Assembly: GCA_014654775.1 (NCBI GenBank)
Contig: JACVZW010000030.1
Coordinates: forward strand, 372,001-436,000
DNA length: 64,000 nt
Direction of reading: 5' to 3'
Source of the DNA: Paracoccaceae bacterium
Lineage (GTDB): Bacteria > Pseudomonadota > Alphaproteobacteria > Rhodobacterales > Rhodobacteraceae
The notes under the pieces are model-generated. The model was not told where the DNA came from. It did no database searches and worked only from the letters and a program-made list of their open reading frames with translations. Positions 42,430-52,935 of this stretch are shown in pieces. Every line of letters begins with the position of its first letter. Positions within the stretch are counted from its first letter, which is position 1. The translations under genes were made by a program, and so were the position numbers.

Positions 42430-43411
42430 TCCGGGCCTCCAGCTTTTTCCTGATGCGCTCCCGCGTATCGCCATCGCAGAAGGCGGCGTCAAGCGAGGTC
42501 CGCGCGATGCCGTCGAAAACCCCCTCGTCCCACTCAAAGGCGGCATTCAGCATGTCGTATTCCCGCGCCATGGTGGTGTGAAAGAAGGGCGGATCGTCGG
42601 TCGAGATCGTCACCTTCACCCCCCGCCGCCACAACTCGCCGATCGGATGCTTGCGCCAGCCGGGATAGATGCCAAGCGCGATGTTCGACCCCGGGCAGAC
42701 CTCCAGCACGATGCCCCGCTCGGCCAACTCGTCCACCAGCGCAAGATCCTCGATGGCCCGCACGCCATGCCCGATCCGCTCCACCCCCAGATCGCGCACC
42801 GCGTCGCGGACCGAGTCAGGCCCGCCCCATTCCCCCGCATGCGCCGTCAACCGCAGCCCCGCCTCCCGGGCGCAGTCAAAGGACCACAGGTAATCCTTGG
42901 GTTGGCCCACCTTCTCATCCCCGGCGATGCCGAAACCCACGATCCAATCCCCCGCCGTCTCGGCGGCGCAAAGCGCGGTCTCCCGCGCCTTGTCGGGGCC
43001 AAAATGCCGGATGCAGGTGATGATCCCCCGCAGCGTGATCCCCATGTCCCGCTCGGCCTTATCTGCAGCCTCGCGCATCGCATGCAGATATTCCCGCCAC
43101 GCTCCCACATCGCGGCCGCCGCAGAAATCCGGGGAAAGGAACGTCTCAGAATAAACTACGCCCGACTGCGCACTTTCCTCCAGCACCGCCAACACCAGCC
43201 GTGCGTAATCCTCGGGCGAGGTCAGAACCGAGGTCGCCGCCTCATAGACCTTCAGGAAATCCCAGAAATCCTTGTATTTGTAATTCCCCCGCTCGTCGAA
43301 GATGCCGCCGATATCGGCCTTCTTCTCCTTCGCCAGCCCCCGGATAAAGGCAGGCGGCGCCGCCCCTTCCAGATGCAGATGCAACTCCACCTTCGGCATG
43401 TTGGTGATCAC
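42422..43411 (-). CDS. add: Adenosine deaminase
   Basis: A 329-residue zinc enzyme converting (deoxy)adenosine to (deoxy)inosine. Motifs are [10 protein letters not shown] (zinc His pair), [10 protein letters not shown] (catalytic Glu), RIGHGVRA and STDDPPFF. The GTG at 43411 has GGGAGGAG at ideal distance and overlaps the deoB stop (GTGA); an ATG at 43399 is the alternative. Translational coupling to deoB on one side and upp on the other is visible. The closely related adenine deaminases have about the same length, so adenine as substrate is a lesser possibility. Confidence 0.93.
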   Translation of the reverse strand: MITNMPKVELHLHLEGAAPPAFIRGLAKEKKADIGGIFDERGNYKYKDFWDFLKVYEAATSVLTSPEDYARLVLAVLEESAQSGVVYSETFLSPDFCGGRDVGAWREYLHAMREAADKAERDMGITLRGIITCIRHFGPDKARETALCAAETAGDWIVGFGIAGDEKVGQPKDYLWSFDCAREAGLRLTAHAGEWGGPDSVRDAVRDLGVERIGHGVRAIEDLALVDELAERGIVLEVCPGSNIALGIYPGWRKHPIGELWRRGVKVTISTDDPPFFHTTMAREYDMLNAAFEWDEGVFDGIARTSLDAAFCDGDTRERIRKKLEARNA

Positions 43412-44607
43412 AGGAAACTCCTCCCCGGGCCTGCAGACCCTACCCCCAGATGCGCCGCCACCGACGCCCCCACATCCACAAACCCCCGCAGCCCAAAGGA
43501 CCCGGTCCCCGCGCCATGACAGACGACCGGCACCCGCTCCCGCGTATGCTCCGTCCCCCGCCATGTGGGATCATTCCCATGATCGGCCGTGAAGATCACC
43601 AGATCGCCGGGCCCCAACCGCGCCAGAAACGGCCCCACCCGCGCATCGAACCATTCGAGTTGACTTGCATATCCCGCCACGTCGCGGCGATGCCCGAAAT
43701 TGCTGTCGAACTCCACGAAGTTGGCAAAGGTCAAGGACCCAGCTTCCGCCTCGACTGCCAAGCGGTCCAGATGATCGAAAAGGGCAGCATCATCCTTGCC
43801 CTTGTGCAGGCTGGAAATCCCCCGGTGGCTGAAGATATCGCCGATCTTGCCGATGGCATGGGTCACTCGGCCCCCGCCCTGCACCCAATCCAGCAGCGTG
43901 GGCGCAGGCGGCGCAATCGCAAAATCCCGTCGGTTCCCCGTCCGCTGAAACGCCCCCGGCACTCCGACGAAAGGCCGCGCAATCGCCCGCCCCACCTTCA
44001 TGGCATGCAGCCTTGGTGCAAGGTCGCGGCATAAATCCACCAGCCGCTCCAGCCCGAACGCCTCCTCATGCGCGGCAATCTGGAACACAGAGTCGGCGCT
44101 GGTATAGCAGATGGGCCAGCCCGTCCGCAGATGCTCGGCCCCCAGCCGGTCGATGATTTCGGTCCCCGAGGCGTGGCAATTGCCAAGTATCCCGGAAACC
44201 CCCGCCAGACGGCAGACCTCCGCCACCAGATCATCGGGAAAGGCCGGAACCGTGTCAGGGAAATAGGTCCAGTCCCACGGCACCGGCACGCCCGCCAATT
44301 CCCAATGCCCCGAGGGCGTGTCCTTGCCCCGCGACACTTCTGTCGCCGCGCCCCAGCGCCCGGATGGCACCGCCTCCAGCCCCGGCATCGCCGCGCCCGA
44401 GGCCAGCCGCACCGCCGCCCCCAGCCCCAGCGCATCCAGATGCGGCAGGCGCAATGGCCCGCTCCGCCCGTCATCGGCCCGCCCCTCGGCACAGGCCGCA
44501 GCGATATGGCCCAGCGTGTTGGACCCCGCATCCCCGAACGCCTCAGCATCCGGCGCGCCGCCGCAGCCCACGGAATCCATCACGATCAGAAACGCCCGCG
44601 CCATCAC
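43408..44607 (-). CDS. deoB: Phosphopentomutase
   Basis: A 399-residue alkaline-phosphatase-superfamily enzyme that interconverts (deoxy)ribose 1- and 5-phosphate. The N-terminal metal motif is [16 protein letters not shown], then GSNTLGHIA, and the C-terminal metal sites are [12 protein letters not shown] and [13 protein letters not shown]. It overlaps deoA and add by four bases on each side. It provides the step after thymidine phosphorylase in nucleoside breakdown. Confidence 0.96.
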   Translation of the reverse strand: MMARAFLIVMDSVGCGGAPDAEAFGDAGSNTLGHIAAACAEGRADDGRSGPLRLPHLDALGLGAAVRLASGAAMPGLEAVPSGRWGAATEVSRGKDTPSGHWELAGVPVPWDWTYFPDTVPAFPDDLVAEVCRLAGVSGILGNCHASGTEIIDRLGAEHLRTGWPICYTSADSVFQIAAHEEAFGLERLVDLCRDLAPRLHAMKVGRAIARPFVGVPGAFQRTGNRRDFAIAPPAPTLLDWVQGGGRVTHAIGKIGDIFSHRGISSLHKGKDDAALFDHLDRLAVEAEAGSLTFANFVEFDSNFGHRRDVAGYASQLEWFDARVGPFLARLGPGDLVIFTADHGNDPTWRGTEHTRERVPVVCHGAGTGSFGLRGFVDVGASVAAHLGVGSAGPGRSFL

Positions 44608-45911
44608 CCCACCCGCTTCAGCACAAGGGGCGGCTCCTCCGGCGCCGAACTGGCGATCCGATAGGCGGCCTGCACCGCGCGCACCGCCGCCTCAGCCGCC
44701 GCCTCATCCGCCGCATGCACAAGGGCCAGCGGCACATCCCGCGCCACGCCCTCGCCCAGCCCCGCCATATCCGACAGGCCAACCGACGGATTCACCCGGT
44801 CCCCCTCGCGCAATCGCCCGCCGCCCAGATGCACCACCGCCTCGCCCAGCGCGCGCCCGTCGATGGCATGGACGAAGCCATCGCCCGTGCAGGGCACCTC
44901 CACCACCACAGGCGCGGCAGGCAGCCGGTCGGGCCAGCGTTCCACGAAATCGGCAGGCCCGCCTTGAGCCGCCACCATCCGCCCGAACCACTCTGCCGCC
45001 TGCCCGTTCTCCAAGACCGAAATGATCCGCGCCTCGCCATCCTCGGCATCCGCCGCAAGCCCACCCAGCGCCAGCGCCTCGCCCCCCAAGGCCGCCGTCA
45101 GGTCCCACAGCGCGGCATTCACCGACGTCCCCGTCAGCGTCTCCATCACCTCGATCACCTCCAGCGCATTGCCCGCCGCCGTGGCCAAGGGCTGGCTCAT
45201 GTCGGTGATCAGCGCCCGCGTCATGCAGCCCGCCCCCTGCGCCGTCGTCACCAGCGCTTGTGCCAGCGCCTCCGCCTTCTCCAACGTGTCCATGAAGGCG
45301 CCCGATCCGCATTTGACGTCCAGCACCAGCGCCTCCAGCCCCGCCGACAGCTTCTTCGACAGGATCGACGCCGTGATCAGGTCCACGCTCTCCACCGTCG
45401 AGGTCACGTCGCGGATCGCATAAAGCCGCCGGTCTGCAGGCGCGATCTCGGCGCTTGCCGCCACGATGGCACAGCGCACCGCCCCGATCTGACGGCGAAG
45501 CTGGTCCTCCGAAAGCCCCGTGCGGAAACCGGGGATGGACTCCAGCTTGTCCAGCGTCCCCCCCGTATGCCCCAACCCCCGGCCCGAGATCATCGGCACA
45601 TAGGCCCCGCAGGCCGCCAGTGCGGGCGCCAGCAGCAGCGACACGCAATCCCCGATGCCCCCCGTGGAATGCTTATCCACCACTGGCCCGTTCAGATCCC
45701 ATTCCAGAACCCGGCCCGAATCCCGCATCGCCTTGGTCAGCGCCACGCGCCCCTGCTCGCCCAGCCCCTTCAGCAGCACGGCCATGGCGAATGCCCCGGC
45801 CTGCGCATCGCTCACCGTGCCATCGGCAAGACCCTTGGCGAACCAGCGCAACTCTGCCGCCGACGGATGCCCCCCATCGCGCAGCTTCGCGATGATCGCC
45901 CGCGCGTCCAC
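44604..45911 (-). CDS. deoA: Thymidine phosphorylase
   Basis: A 435-residue enzyme splitting thymidine or deoxyuridine with phosphate. The signature is [21 protein letters not shown], followed by [29 protein letters not shown] is also present. It starts with GTG at 45911, two bases after the cdd stop, and overlaps deoB by four bases. DeoA length is normally about 435-440. The assignment is secure. Confidence 0.95.
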   Translation of the reverse strand: MDARAIIAKLRDGGHPSAAELRWFAKGLADGTVSDAQAGAFAMAVLLKGLGEQGRVALTKAMRDSGRVLEWDLNGPVVDKHSTGGIGDCVSLLLAPALAACGAYVPMISGRGLGHTGGTLDKLESIPGFRTGLSEDQLRRQIGAVRCAIVAASAEIAPADRRLYAIRDVTSTVESVDLITASILSKKLSAGLEALVLDVKCGSGAFMDTLEKAEALAQALVTTAQGAGCMTRALITDMSQPLATAAGNALEVIEVMETLTGTSVNAALWDLTAALGGEALALGGLAADAEDGEARIISVLENGQAAEWFGRMVAAQGGPADFVERWPDRLPAAPVVVEVPCTGDGFVHAIDGRALGEAVVHLGGGRLREGDRVNPSVGLSDMAGLGEGVARDVPLALVHAADEAAAEAAVRAVQAAYRIASSAPEEPPLVLKRVG

Positions 45912-45913
45912 GC

Positions 45914-46306
45914 TCAGGTCCGGTCCATATGCGCGGCGGTAAAGACGCCCGGCAGCAGTTCAGCCACCGTCATCACCTTCTGCTTGCCATCCGTGGTGCA
46001 AAGCGTGACCCGCACCTCCTGCCCCGCGAATTCCGCGATCTTCTGGCGGCACCCGCCGCAGGGCGGCACGGGCTCCGGGCTGTCGGCGATCACCAAAATC
46101 TCGGCGATCCGCGTCTCGCCCCCCGCCACCATGGCGGCAATCGCCCCGGCCTCGGCGCAGGTGCCTTCGGGATAGGCCACGTTTTCCACATTGCAGCCGA
46201 CATGGACCGTCCCGCCGGTGGTCCGCAGCGCGGCCCCCACCTTGAAACGGGAATAGGGCGCATAGGCCTTTTCACGAACCTCGGTCGCGGCGGCAAGAAG
46301 GGACAT
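45914..46306 (-). CDS. cdd: Cytidine deaminase
   Basis: A 130-residue homotetrameric-type zinc deaminase converting (deoxy)cytidine to (deoxy)uridine. The zinc site is EGTCAEAGAI (Cys50, Glu52) with PPCGGCRQKI (Cys83, Cys86). The ATG at 46306 has AGGAG nine bases upstream; the frame continues upstream but without family similarity. It is the first gene of the cdd-deoA-deoB-add-upp operon, so the promoter should lie in 46307-46612. Confidence 0.95.
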   Translation of the reverse strand: MSLLAAATEVREKAYAPYSRFKVGAALRTTGGTVHVGCNVENVAYPEGTCAEAGAIAAMVAGGETRIAEILVIADSPEPVPPCGGCRQKIAEFAGQEVRVTLCTTDGKQKVMTVAELLPGVFTAAHMDRT

Positions 46307-46429
46307 GGGCGCGGGCTCCTCAAGGAATTCTGACCAATCGGTCACAGTCTGGAAGCCCGCGCCCGGATTGGCAAGCCGTCCCGCAAGGTCCGGCCTCGCA
46401 GGGGGGCTTTGCGCCCCTCCTCGCCGCGT

Positions 46430-46471
46430 GCCGCGGCCCCCCCCGCAGGATATCTGAAGACAGATAATGAA
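46430..46471 (+). repeat. Dispersed intergenic hairpin element, copy F (weak)
   Basis: CCGCGGCCCCCCCCGCAGGATATCTGAAG and CAGATAATGAAC resemble copy C (GGAGGATATTTAAG, AACAGATGAAG). It lies in the 306-bp divergent gap between cdd and rhaK. Apart from this, that gap shows only promoter-like space; no operator was identified. Confidence 0.45.
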
Positions 46472-46612
46472 CAGGGTCCGTGCGGCCACCACGTGCTTTC
46501 ACGCACCACAAGGCCACGGAAAAAAGACCCGCCGCCCCGCCCAGTTGACTTGGGCAAAGGCACGGGGAAACTGCCCTCAAGGGCCATGCAGCAGGCCCGT
46601 TCTGGGGGAAAG

Positions 46613-47977
46613 ATGCGCCACATCGCGGTCATCGACATCGGCAAGACCAATGCGAAACTACTGACGGTCGATCTTGCGACGGGGGCAGAGACCACCATCG
46701 CCCGCGCGCCCAACACCGTGCGCCGTGACGGCCCCTATCCCCACCACGATGCCGAGGCGCTCTGGCACTTCCTGATCTCCGCCCTGCGCGACCTCGGCAC
46801 CGCCCATCCCGTCGATGCGCTCTCCATCACCACCCATGGCGCGGCGGGGGCGCTGGTGGGGGCAGACGGCGCGCTGACCCTTCCCATCCTCGATTACGAA
46901 CACACCGGCCCCGACAGCCTGCCCGAATACGACAGCCTGCGCCCCCCCTTCGCCGAAACCGGCGCCCCGCGCCTACCGATGGGTCTGAACCTCGGCGCGC
47001 AACTGCATTGGCAGGCCCAGACCTTCCCCGAGGCCTTCGCCCGCAGCCGCCACATCCTCACCCTTGCGCAATACTGGTCCTTCCGCCTGACGGGGATCGC
47101 CGCTTCCGAGGCCACCTCGCTCGGCTGTCATACGGACCTGTGGAACCCCCATTCGGGCTGCTTCTCCTCGATGGTGGATCGCCTCGGCTGGCGCGACCGT
47201 TTCCCGCCGCTCTGCAAGGCGGGCGACGTGCTCGGCCCGATCCTGCCCGCCCTCGCGGCCGAAACAGGCCTTCCTCCCGGCACCCCCGTCCTCTGCGGCA
47301 TTCACGATTCCAACGCCTCGCTCGTCCCATGGCTGTCGGAACCGGGGCCGCGCGCGATCCTGTCCACCGGGACATGGATGATCGTCATGGCCCTCGGCAG
47401 CCACGCCGTGACGCTGGACCCGGCGCGCGACACGCTGATCAACGTAAACGCCCGCGGAGAACCCGTGCCCACGGCCCGCTTCATGGCCGGACGCGAGTTC
47501 GAGGAAATCGCAGGCCCCGCCCCATCCCCGGCGACCGAGGCGGACGAAGCCGCCATCCTCGACCGCCGCATCATGGCCCTGCCCTCGCTCCATCCCACGA
47601 CCGGCCCCTTCCCCGGCCAAAGCTTTGCATGGTCCGAAGAACCGCAAGGCGCGGCGCGTGCGGTCGCCGCTTCCTTCTACGTTGCCCTCATGGGGGCGGC
47701 CTGCCTGTCCCTGATCGGGGCCGAGGGCGAGACCGTCATCGAAGGCCCCCTCGCCCGCAATCCCGCCTTCGCGCTGATGCTGGCCGCAGCCACGGGCCGG
47801 CCCGTCCTCTTGGCTGGTCAGGGCGCGGGCACCGGGCTTGGCGCGGCACTCCTTGCAGGCCCCCTGCAGACACGGCCCGCCGGACGGACCCTGATCCATC
47901 CCCCGGCCGATCCGCGCTGGCGCGCCTATGCCGACCAGTGGCGCGACATCGTCCGCGCCCGCGACCCGCTGGGCTAG
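46613..47977 (+). CDS. rhaK: L-rhamnulose kinase-type FGGY carbohydrate kinase
   Basis: A 454-residue FGGY kinase. The N-terminal phosphate motif is IAVIDIGKTNAKLLTVD, the hinge region is GIHDSNASLVPWL, and the ATP motif is ILSTGTWMIVMALG. The ATG at 46613 follows GGGGGAAAG. Sequence alone says L-fuculokinase/rhamnulokinase-like. Position next to the rhamnose importer and mutarotase makes it the counterpart of rhizobial RhaK, which is needed for rhamnose use and uptake. In rhizobia rhaK follows rhaU in the same direction; here it is convergent with rhaU, 4 bp apart. Phosphorylation of rhamnulose versus rhamnose is inferred from the family. Confidence 0.86.
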   Translation: MRHIAVIDIGKTNAKLLTVDLATGAETTIARAPNTVRRDGPYPHHDAEALWHFLISALRDLGTAHPVDALSITTHGAAGALVGADGALTLPILDYEHTGPDSLPEYDSLRPPFAETGAPRLPMGLNLGAQLHWQAQTFPEAFARSRHILTLAQYWSFRLTGIAASEATSLGCHTDLWNPHSGCFSSMVDRLGWRDRFPPLCKAGDVLGPILPALAAETGLPPGTPVLCGIHDSNASLVPWLSEPGPRAILSTGTWMIVMALGSHAVTLDPARDTLINVNARGEPVPTARFMAGREFEEIAGPAPSPATEADEAAILDRRIMALPSLHPTTGPFPGQSFAWSEEPQGAARAVAASFYVALMGAACLSLIGAEGETVIEGPLARNPAFALMLAAATGRPVLLAGQGAGTGLGAALLAGPLQTRPAGRTLIHPPADPRWRAYADQWRDIVRARDPLG

Positions 47978-47981
47978 ACGA

Positions 47982-48296
47982 TCAGCGCAGGAAGAAGGTC
48001 TCGGTCAGCGGCACCGCCACGGGCGACCCGTCGGGATTGGTGCGCATGATGTCCCCCATATGCGCCCACCACCGCTTCATCACCGGATGATTGGGCAGGT
48101 CGTCCATCGTGTGATCCTCCCGCCGTTCCAGATAGCCGAACAGCACCTGCATCTCGCGGTCCAGATGAATTGAATAGTTGGAAATCCCCGCCGCACGCAG
48201 CAGGTCCGCCAATTCCGGCCAGATCTCGTCATGGCGGCGAATGTATTCCGCCTCGCACCCGTCGTTCAGGTACATCTTGAAGGCATGCCTCTGCAT
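47982..48296 (-). CDS. rhaU: L-rhamnose mutarotase
   Basis: A 104-residue enzyme interconverting alpha and beta L-rhamnose, same length as E. coli RhaM. Typical sequence is [28 protein letters not shown], then [15 protein letters not shown] and [14 protein letters not shown]. The ATG at 48296 has GAGGGGGG five bases upstream; an ATG at 48311 overlapping the rhaQ stop is possible. It is the last gene of the rhaRSTPQU unit. Confidence 0.94.
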   Translation of the reverse strand: MQRHAFKMYLNDGCEAEYIRRHDEIWPELADLLRAAGISNYSIHLDREMQVLFGYLERREDHTMDDLPNHPVMKRWWAHMGDIMRTNPDGSPVAVPLTETFFLR

Positions 48297-48307
48297 CGCG
48301 TCCCCCC

Positions 48308-49261
48308 TCATGCCCGCGCGCGGCGGGTCCGCAGATCGCCCACCAGATTGGGCAACAGCACCGACAGGATCAGCAGCGACCCGATCACCCCCGTCTGCAC
48401 ATGCCCCGTGATGTTCATCAGCGCCATGCCGTTCCGCAGGTTCAGGATGATCAGGATGGCAAGGAACACCCCCACCATGCTTCCCTTGCCGCCAAAGATC
48501 GACACGCCGCCCAACAGCACCATCGTGATGATGTCGAGTTCAAACCCCAGCGCGGAATCCCCGCGCACCGACCCCAGCCGCGCCGCATAAAGAACCCCCG
48601 CCACCGCCGAGATCAGCGCCGACATGACAAAAAGGGTCGCCTTCACCCGGCCCACATCCACGCCCGAGAACCGCGCCACATCGGCATTGGTGCCGATCAC
48701 CACCACCTGACGGCCAAACCCCGTGCGATGCAGCAGCACCCCCAGCGCCACCAGCAGCACGAAGAACAGCACCAGCGACAGGGGCAGCGGGCCGATCAGC
48801 CCCTTCTGCCCCAGATCCGTCACCCAATCCGGGAAATTCCCAAGGCTCGTATCCTGCACGATCACCCGCGAGAAGCCGCGATAACCGATCATCATCGCCA
48901 GCGTCACCACCAGCGACGGGATGCCCACCTTCGCCACCAGCACGGCATTGAACAGCCCCGCCACCAGACCAACCAGAAGACAGGCCAGCGCGGCGCTGCC
49001 CCCGCCCCATCCCTGATTGAGCAGATAGGCAAAGACCACCGCCGCCAGCCCCATGACCGAGGCCACCGAAAGATCGATTTCGGCATTGATGATGATCAGC
49101 GTCATCACCAGCGCCACGATGATCTTCTCCACCGACAGCTGGAACAGGTTGATCTGGTTCTGCACCGTCAGGAACTCCGGCGCGAAACTGACGTTCAGGG
49201 CCAGCGTGGCAAGGAACACCACCAGCAGCCCACCTTCCCAGGATCGAAGCCAGCCGATCAT
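48308..49261 (-). CDS. rhaQ: Rhamnose ABC transporter permease RhaQ
   Basis: A 317-residue inner-membrane permease of the ribose-type (BPD_transp_2) family with eight to ten helices. Family motifs are [19 protein letters not shown] and [32 protein letters not shown] region (about 225-255). It pairs with RhaP to form the pore of the rhamnose importer. It overlaps rhaP by four bases (ATGA). The rhamnose assignment rests on locus context. Confidence 0.92.
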   Translation of the reverse strand: MIGWLRSWEGGLLVVFLATLALNVSFAPEFLTVQNQINLFQLSVEKIIVALVMTLIIINAEIDLSVASVMGLAAVVFAYLLNQGWGGGSAALACLLVGLVAGLFNAVLVAKVGIPSLVVTLAMMIGYRGFSRVIVQDTSLGNFPDWVTDLGQKGLIGPLPLSLVLFFVLLVALGVLLHRTGFGRQVVVIGTNADVARFSGVDVGRVKATLFVMSALISAVAGVLYAARLGSVRGDSALGFELDIITMVLLGGVSIFGGKGSMVGVFLAILIILNLRNGMALMNITGHVQTGVIGSLLILSVLLPNLVGDLRTRRARA

Positions 49262-50271
49262 TCCGCGCCCCCTTCCTTGCGGCGCAGCCGCGCCAGTTGC
49301 CGCGCCGCCAGCGTGTCCAGCGTCACCGCCGCCATGATCAGCATGCCCAGCAGCGCGTCGCGCCAGAACTCGCTCACCATGTCCCAGCGCGTCAGCGAAT
49401 TGTCGATGGTATCCACCAGCACCGTCCCCATCAGAACGCCAAGGATCGTCCCTGACCCGCCCATGATGGACACGCCCCCCACCACCACGGCGGCGATGGA
49501 CTTCAACTCAAAACCAAGGCCCGCGACCACGGTGATGTTGCCGAACTTGGCAAGGAAGATGAAACCCGACAGCCCCGCCAAAGCCCCGGCCAGAACGAAG
49601 GCGACAAAGACCACGCGCGGCGCATCGATGCCCGCCATCTTGGCCGCATCCGGATTGGACCCGACGGCAAGAAACTTCCGCGCCGCCCGCAGCCGCGACA
49701 GCGCCACGCCCACCACAAGGCAGGCCACAAGGGCCAGCACCACCGTCACCCGCACATCCAGCGCGCCGATGGAAAACAGGCTCGCCTGCGGCAATTCCAC
49801 CAGCCATTGCGGCAGGCTCGCCGTGGTGATCGTCGTGGCGTTCGAATACTCCACAAGGAAAGACCGATACAGCGCCAGCGTCCCCAGCGTTACGATGATC
49901 GATGGCACCCGGCCCCAAGCCACGAGAACGCCGTTGATCGCCCCCGCCACCGCCCCGATCCCCATGGCCAGCAAGACCGCGAAAACCGGATGCATCTCCG
50001 GCATCGCCCCCAGCGCCTGCCCCGTCATATAGGCCACGACCCCAAGGATCGACCCAACCGACAGATCGATGTTTCGCGTCATGATCACGATGGCCTGCCC
50101 CACCGCGATCGGCAGCACGACCGCCGCCGAGGTGGAAATCCGGTTGAACATCCGCGCCGACAGATACCCCTCGATCTGCGTGGAAAAGAACAGCACCGTC
50201 GCCAGAAGTGCCAAGAACAACGCCACCAGCCGCAGCGTCTGGGGCGAGACGCGCCCGATCAACCCGTTCAT
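49258..50271 (-). CDS. rhaP: Rhamnose ABC transporter permease RhaP
   Basis: A 337-residue permease of the same family as RhaQ, with about ten hydrophobic helices. Motifs are [19 protein letters not shown] and [26 protein letters not shown]. It overlaps rhaT and rhaQ by four bases on each side, a tightly coupled ABC operon. Substrate is inferred from the surrounding rha genes. Confidence 0.92.
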   Translation of the reverse strand: MNGLIGRVSPQTLRLVALFLALLATVLFFSTQIEGYLSARMFNRISTSAAVVLPIAVGQAIVIMTRNIDLSVGSILGVVAYMTGQALGAMPEMHPVFAVLLAMGIGAVAGAINGVLVAWGRVPSIIVTLGTLALYRSFLVEYSNATTITTASLPQWLVELPQASLFSIGALDVRVTVVLALVACLVVGVALSRLRAARKFLAVGSNPDAAKMAGIDAPRVVFVAFVLAGALAGLSGFIFLAKFGNITVVAGLGFELKSIAAVVVGGVSIMGGSGTILGVLMGTVLVDTIDNSLTRWDMVSEFWRDALLGMLIMAAVTLDTLAARQLARLRRKEGGAE

Positions 50272-51773
50272 GCCGCGACCCCCGCGCCCGTGCCCGCCGC
50301 AAGGGCGATCACCCGCTCCTGACTGGCCTCGCTGATGTCCAGTAGCCCAACCTGCCGCCCCTCGCGCATCACCAACACCCGGTCGGCAAGCGCCAGCACC
50401 TCAGGAAGGTCCGAGGATATGACGATCACCGCCACCCCCTCTGCCGCCAGCCGTCGGATGATGGCATGCACCTCGGCCTTCGCCCCTACATCGATCCCCC
50501 GCGTCGGTTCGTCAAAGATCAGGACCTGCGGCTTCGTCTCCAGCCACTTCGCCAGCATCACCTTCTGCTGGTTGCCCCCCGACAGCTTGCCCACCTCGAT
50601 CCGGCAATCCGGCGCCCGAATGTCCAGCGCCTTGCGATAGCTTTCCGCCATGATCCCCTCGGCCTTGCGGTCGATCAGGCCCAGCGTCCGCAGAAACCGC
50701 CGCAGCGATGCCAGCGAGATGTTGGAAAAGATCGGCAGCGTCATCGCCAGACCCAGCTTGCGCCGATCCTCCGACACATAGGCGATGCCAAGGTCCATCG
50801 CCTGCCGTGGCGTGGTGATCGTCACGTCGGACCCGTGCAGATGCAGACTCCCCTCCGTCGCGGGCGCGATGCCGAACAGCGCAAGCCCCACATCCGTCCG
50901 GCGCGCACCCACCAGACCGGCCAGACACAGCACCTCGCCCTTCGCCAGATCAAAGCCCACGCCACGGAACACCCCCGCCCGCCCCAGACCCCGCACTGAC
51001 AACGCCACCTCACCCACCGCATTGGCCGCCGTCTTGACGGCAAAGCTGTCGATGGCCCGCCCCACCATCTCGCGCACCATGCCCTCCTCGGTCACCTCTG
51101 CGATGGGCCGGGTGGAAATGTGCTGCCCGTCGCGGATCACCGTCACGCGGTCCGCAATCCGGAAAATCTCGTCCAGCCGGTGCGAGATGTAGATCACCGC
51201 CACGCCCTGCGCCTTCAGCGCCCGCGCGATGGACAAAAGCCGTTCCACCTCATGCGCCGACAGGCTCGCCGTCGGTTCGTCCATGATCAGCACCTTCACC
51301 TTCAGCGAAAGCGCCCGCGCAATCTCCACCGTCTGCTGTTCGGCCAAGGTCAGCCCCGATGCCGCCCGCCGCACATCCAAGCTGACGCCAAGCTGCGCCA
51401 CGATGCGGTCCGCTTCTGCGAACATCGCCCGCCAGTCCAGCCACGCGCCCCCGGCCCGATTGGAAATGAAGATGTTCTCCGCCACGTTCAGGTCGGGAAA
51501 CACCATCGGCTCCTGATAGATCGCGGCGATCCCTTCAGCCTGCGCGTCCTGCGTGGACCGCAGCGTGACCGCCCGCCCTTCCACCAGTATCTCGCCCGCA
51601 TCGGGGCGGTGCACACCCGTCATGATCTTGATCAGCGTGGATTTCCCCGCGCCGTTCTCCCCCACGATGGCATGAATCTCGCCCGGCTCTATCGCCAGCG
51701 ACATATCCTTCAGCGCGGCTGTGGCGGCAAAGCTCTTCGCCACGGCCCGCAGTTCAAGAACCGCTCGGGTCAT
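50268..51773 (-). CDS. rhaT: Rhamnose ABC transporter ATP-binding protein RhaT
   Basis: A 501-residue protein with two fused ABC domains, as in RbsA/MglA. The first has [16 protein letters not shown] and [15 protein letters not shown] with [11 protein letters not shown]. The second has a degenerate P-loop ([18 protein letters not shown]) but an intact [15 protein letters not shown] signature and [15 protein letters not shown]. This asymmetry is normal for the family. The ATG at 51773 has GGAG at good spacing; a GTG six bases upstream is less likely. A hairpin lies between it and rhaS. Confidence 0.93.
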   Translation of the reverse strand: MTRAVLELRAVAKSFAATAALKDMSLAIEPGEIHAIVGENGAGKSTLIKIMTGVHRPDAGEILVEGRAVTLRSTQDAQAEGIAAIYQEPMVFPDLNVAENIFISNRAGGAWLDWRAMFAEADRIVAQLGVSLDVRRAASGLTLAEQQTVEIARALSLKVKVLIMDEPTASLSAHEVERLLSIARALKAQGVAVIYISHRLDEIFRIADRVTVIRDGQHISTRPIAEVTEEGMVREMVGRAIDSFAVKTAANAVGEVALSVRGLGRAGVFRGVGFDLAKGEVLCLAGLVGARRTDVGLALFGIAPATEGSLHLHGSDVTITTPRQAMDLGIAYVSEDRRKLGLAMTLPIFSNISLASLRRFLRTLGLIDRKAEGIMAESYRKALDIRAPDCRIEVGKLSGGNQQKVMLAKWLETKPQVLIFDEPTRGIDVGAKAEVHAIIRRLAAEGVAVIVISSDLPEVLALADRVLVMREGRQVGLLDISEASQERVIALAAGTGAGVAA

Positions 51774-51801
51774 CCGCACTCCGTCAGTCTGCAGGGAAGC
51801 A

Positions 51802-51829
51802 ATCGGGGCCGCGCATCCGCAGCCCCGAT
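51802..51829 (-). terminator. Hairpin between rhaS and rhaT
   Basis: ATCGGGGC (51802-51809) pairs with GCCCCGAT (51822-51829) around a 12-base loop in the 79-bp gap between rhaS and rhaT. Such hairpins after binding-protein genes usually protect the upstream mRNA and lower expression of the transporter core, so the solute-binding protein is made in excess. Confidence 0.6.
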
Positions 51830-51852
51830 CATGTCATGCCATGCGGCGCGCC

Positions 51853-52899
51853 TCAGTTGGCGGCAGCCTCGACATTGTCCTTGGTATAGATGGTGAACGG
51901 CCCCATCAGCACGCGCTTGGCGCCCGGACGGCCCGGATCTTCCTCGATCTTGAAGCTGCCCATGCGGCCCGCGGTGAACTCTTCGCCCACCTCGCCCTTG
52001 ATCGCGCCGGTCACCAGCGCGTAAGAGGCGTGATAGGTCAGGTAGCCAAGGTCGACAAAGCTCCACAGCGCGAATTGCGGCGCGCAGCCATTCAGGCTGT
52101 AGCTCACCATCTCGGCCGGCAGACCCAGACCCGAGACCTTCACCTTCTCGCACAGACCTTCGTCCTGCATCGCCTTGGCGGCGGCCACGATGCCCACGGT
52201 CGTCGGCGCCATGATCACCTTCAGGTCCGGATACTTGTCCACCAGACCCAGCGCGCGGTTGTAGGATTCTTCCGACTGGTCATTGCCATAGACAACATCG
52301 ACCAGCTTCAGGTCCTTGTACTTTTCGCCCGCCAGCGCACCCTTCATCGCCTCGATCCAGGCGTTCTGGTTGGCGGCATCCGGGCTTGCGGACAGCACGG
52401 CAAACTCGCCCGCCCCACCAGCAAGGTCATAGGCCATATCGGCCATCACGGTGCCGATGGACCCGAAATCGACCTGCGCGACGAAGAAGGACTCCCCCGC
52501 CCCGTTCGGGATCGGGCTGTCCCATGTCACCACCTTGGTGCCTGCGGCCTGCGCCGCCTCGGCGGTGGCGGCGATCTGGTCGCCCGCATTGTTCGACAGC
52601 ATCACGACATGCTGCTTCTGCGTCGTCGCGGTCGTCAGCATCTCGATCTGACCCGCGGCCGAATTCTCGGGCGTCGGCCCGATGAATTCCAGCTTGCCGG
52701 TCGATCCAAGCTCCGCCGCCGCTTCCTGCGCGCCGCGGTTGGCCTGATCGAAGGGCAGGATGCCAAGGAATTTCGGGAGCAGGACGGCATTCACCTCCTG
52801 CCCCGGCGCGGCGGTGACAGCTTCGGCAAGTGCCGTCGTCCCCATCAGACCGGCCATCAGCCCTGCGGCCAGCGCCAGCCCCTTCATCTTCATCATCAT
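51853..52899 (-). CDS. rhaS: Rhamnose ABC transporter substrate-binding protein RhaS
   Basis: A 348-residue periplasmic binding protein with a signal peptide ([20 protein letters not shown], cleaved near TALA-EA). Residues 30-345 form the two-lobed type I sugar-binding fold ([43 protein letters not shown]). The match to RhaS of rhizobial rhamnose importers is supported by gene order. GGAGG precedes the start. It is 36 bp downstream of rhaR. Confidence 0.93.
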   Translation of the reverse strand: MMMKMKGLALAAGLMAGLMGTTALAEAVTAAPGQEVNAVLLPKFLGILPFDQANRGAQEAAAELGSTGKLEFIGPTPENSAAGQIEMLTTATTQKQHVVMLSNNAGDQIAATAEAAQAAGTKVVTWDSPIPNGAGESFFVAQVDFGSIGTVMADMAYDLAGGAGEFAVLSASPDAANQNAWIEAMKGALAGEKYKDLKLVDVVYGNDQSEESYNRALGLVDKYPDLKVIMAPTTVGIVAAAKAMQDEGLCEKVKVSGLGLPAEMVSYSLNGCAPQFALWSFVDLGYLTYHASYALVTGAIKGEVGEEFTAGRMGSFKIEEDPGRPGAKRVLMGPFTIYTKDNVEAAAN

Positions 52900-52935
52900 C
52901 GTCGTTCTCCTCCCTGTTTGTTTTTCCCTTGGCGG

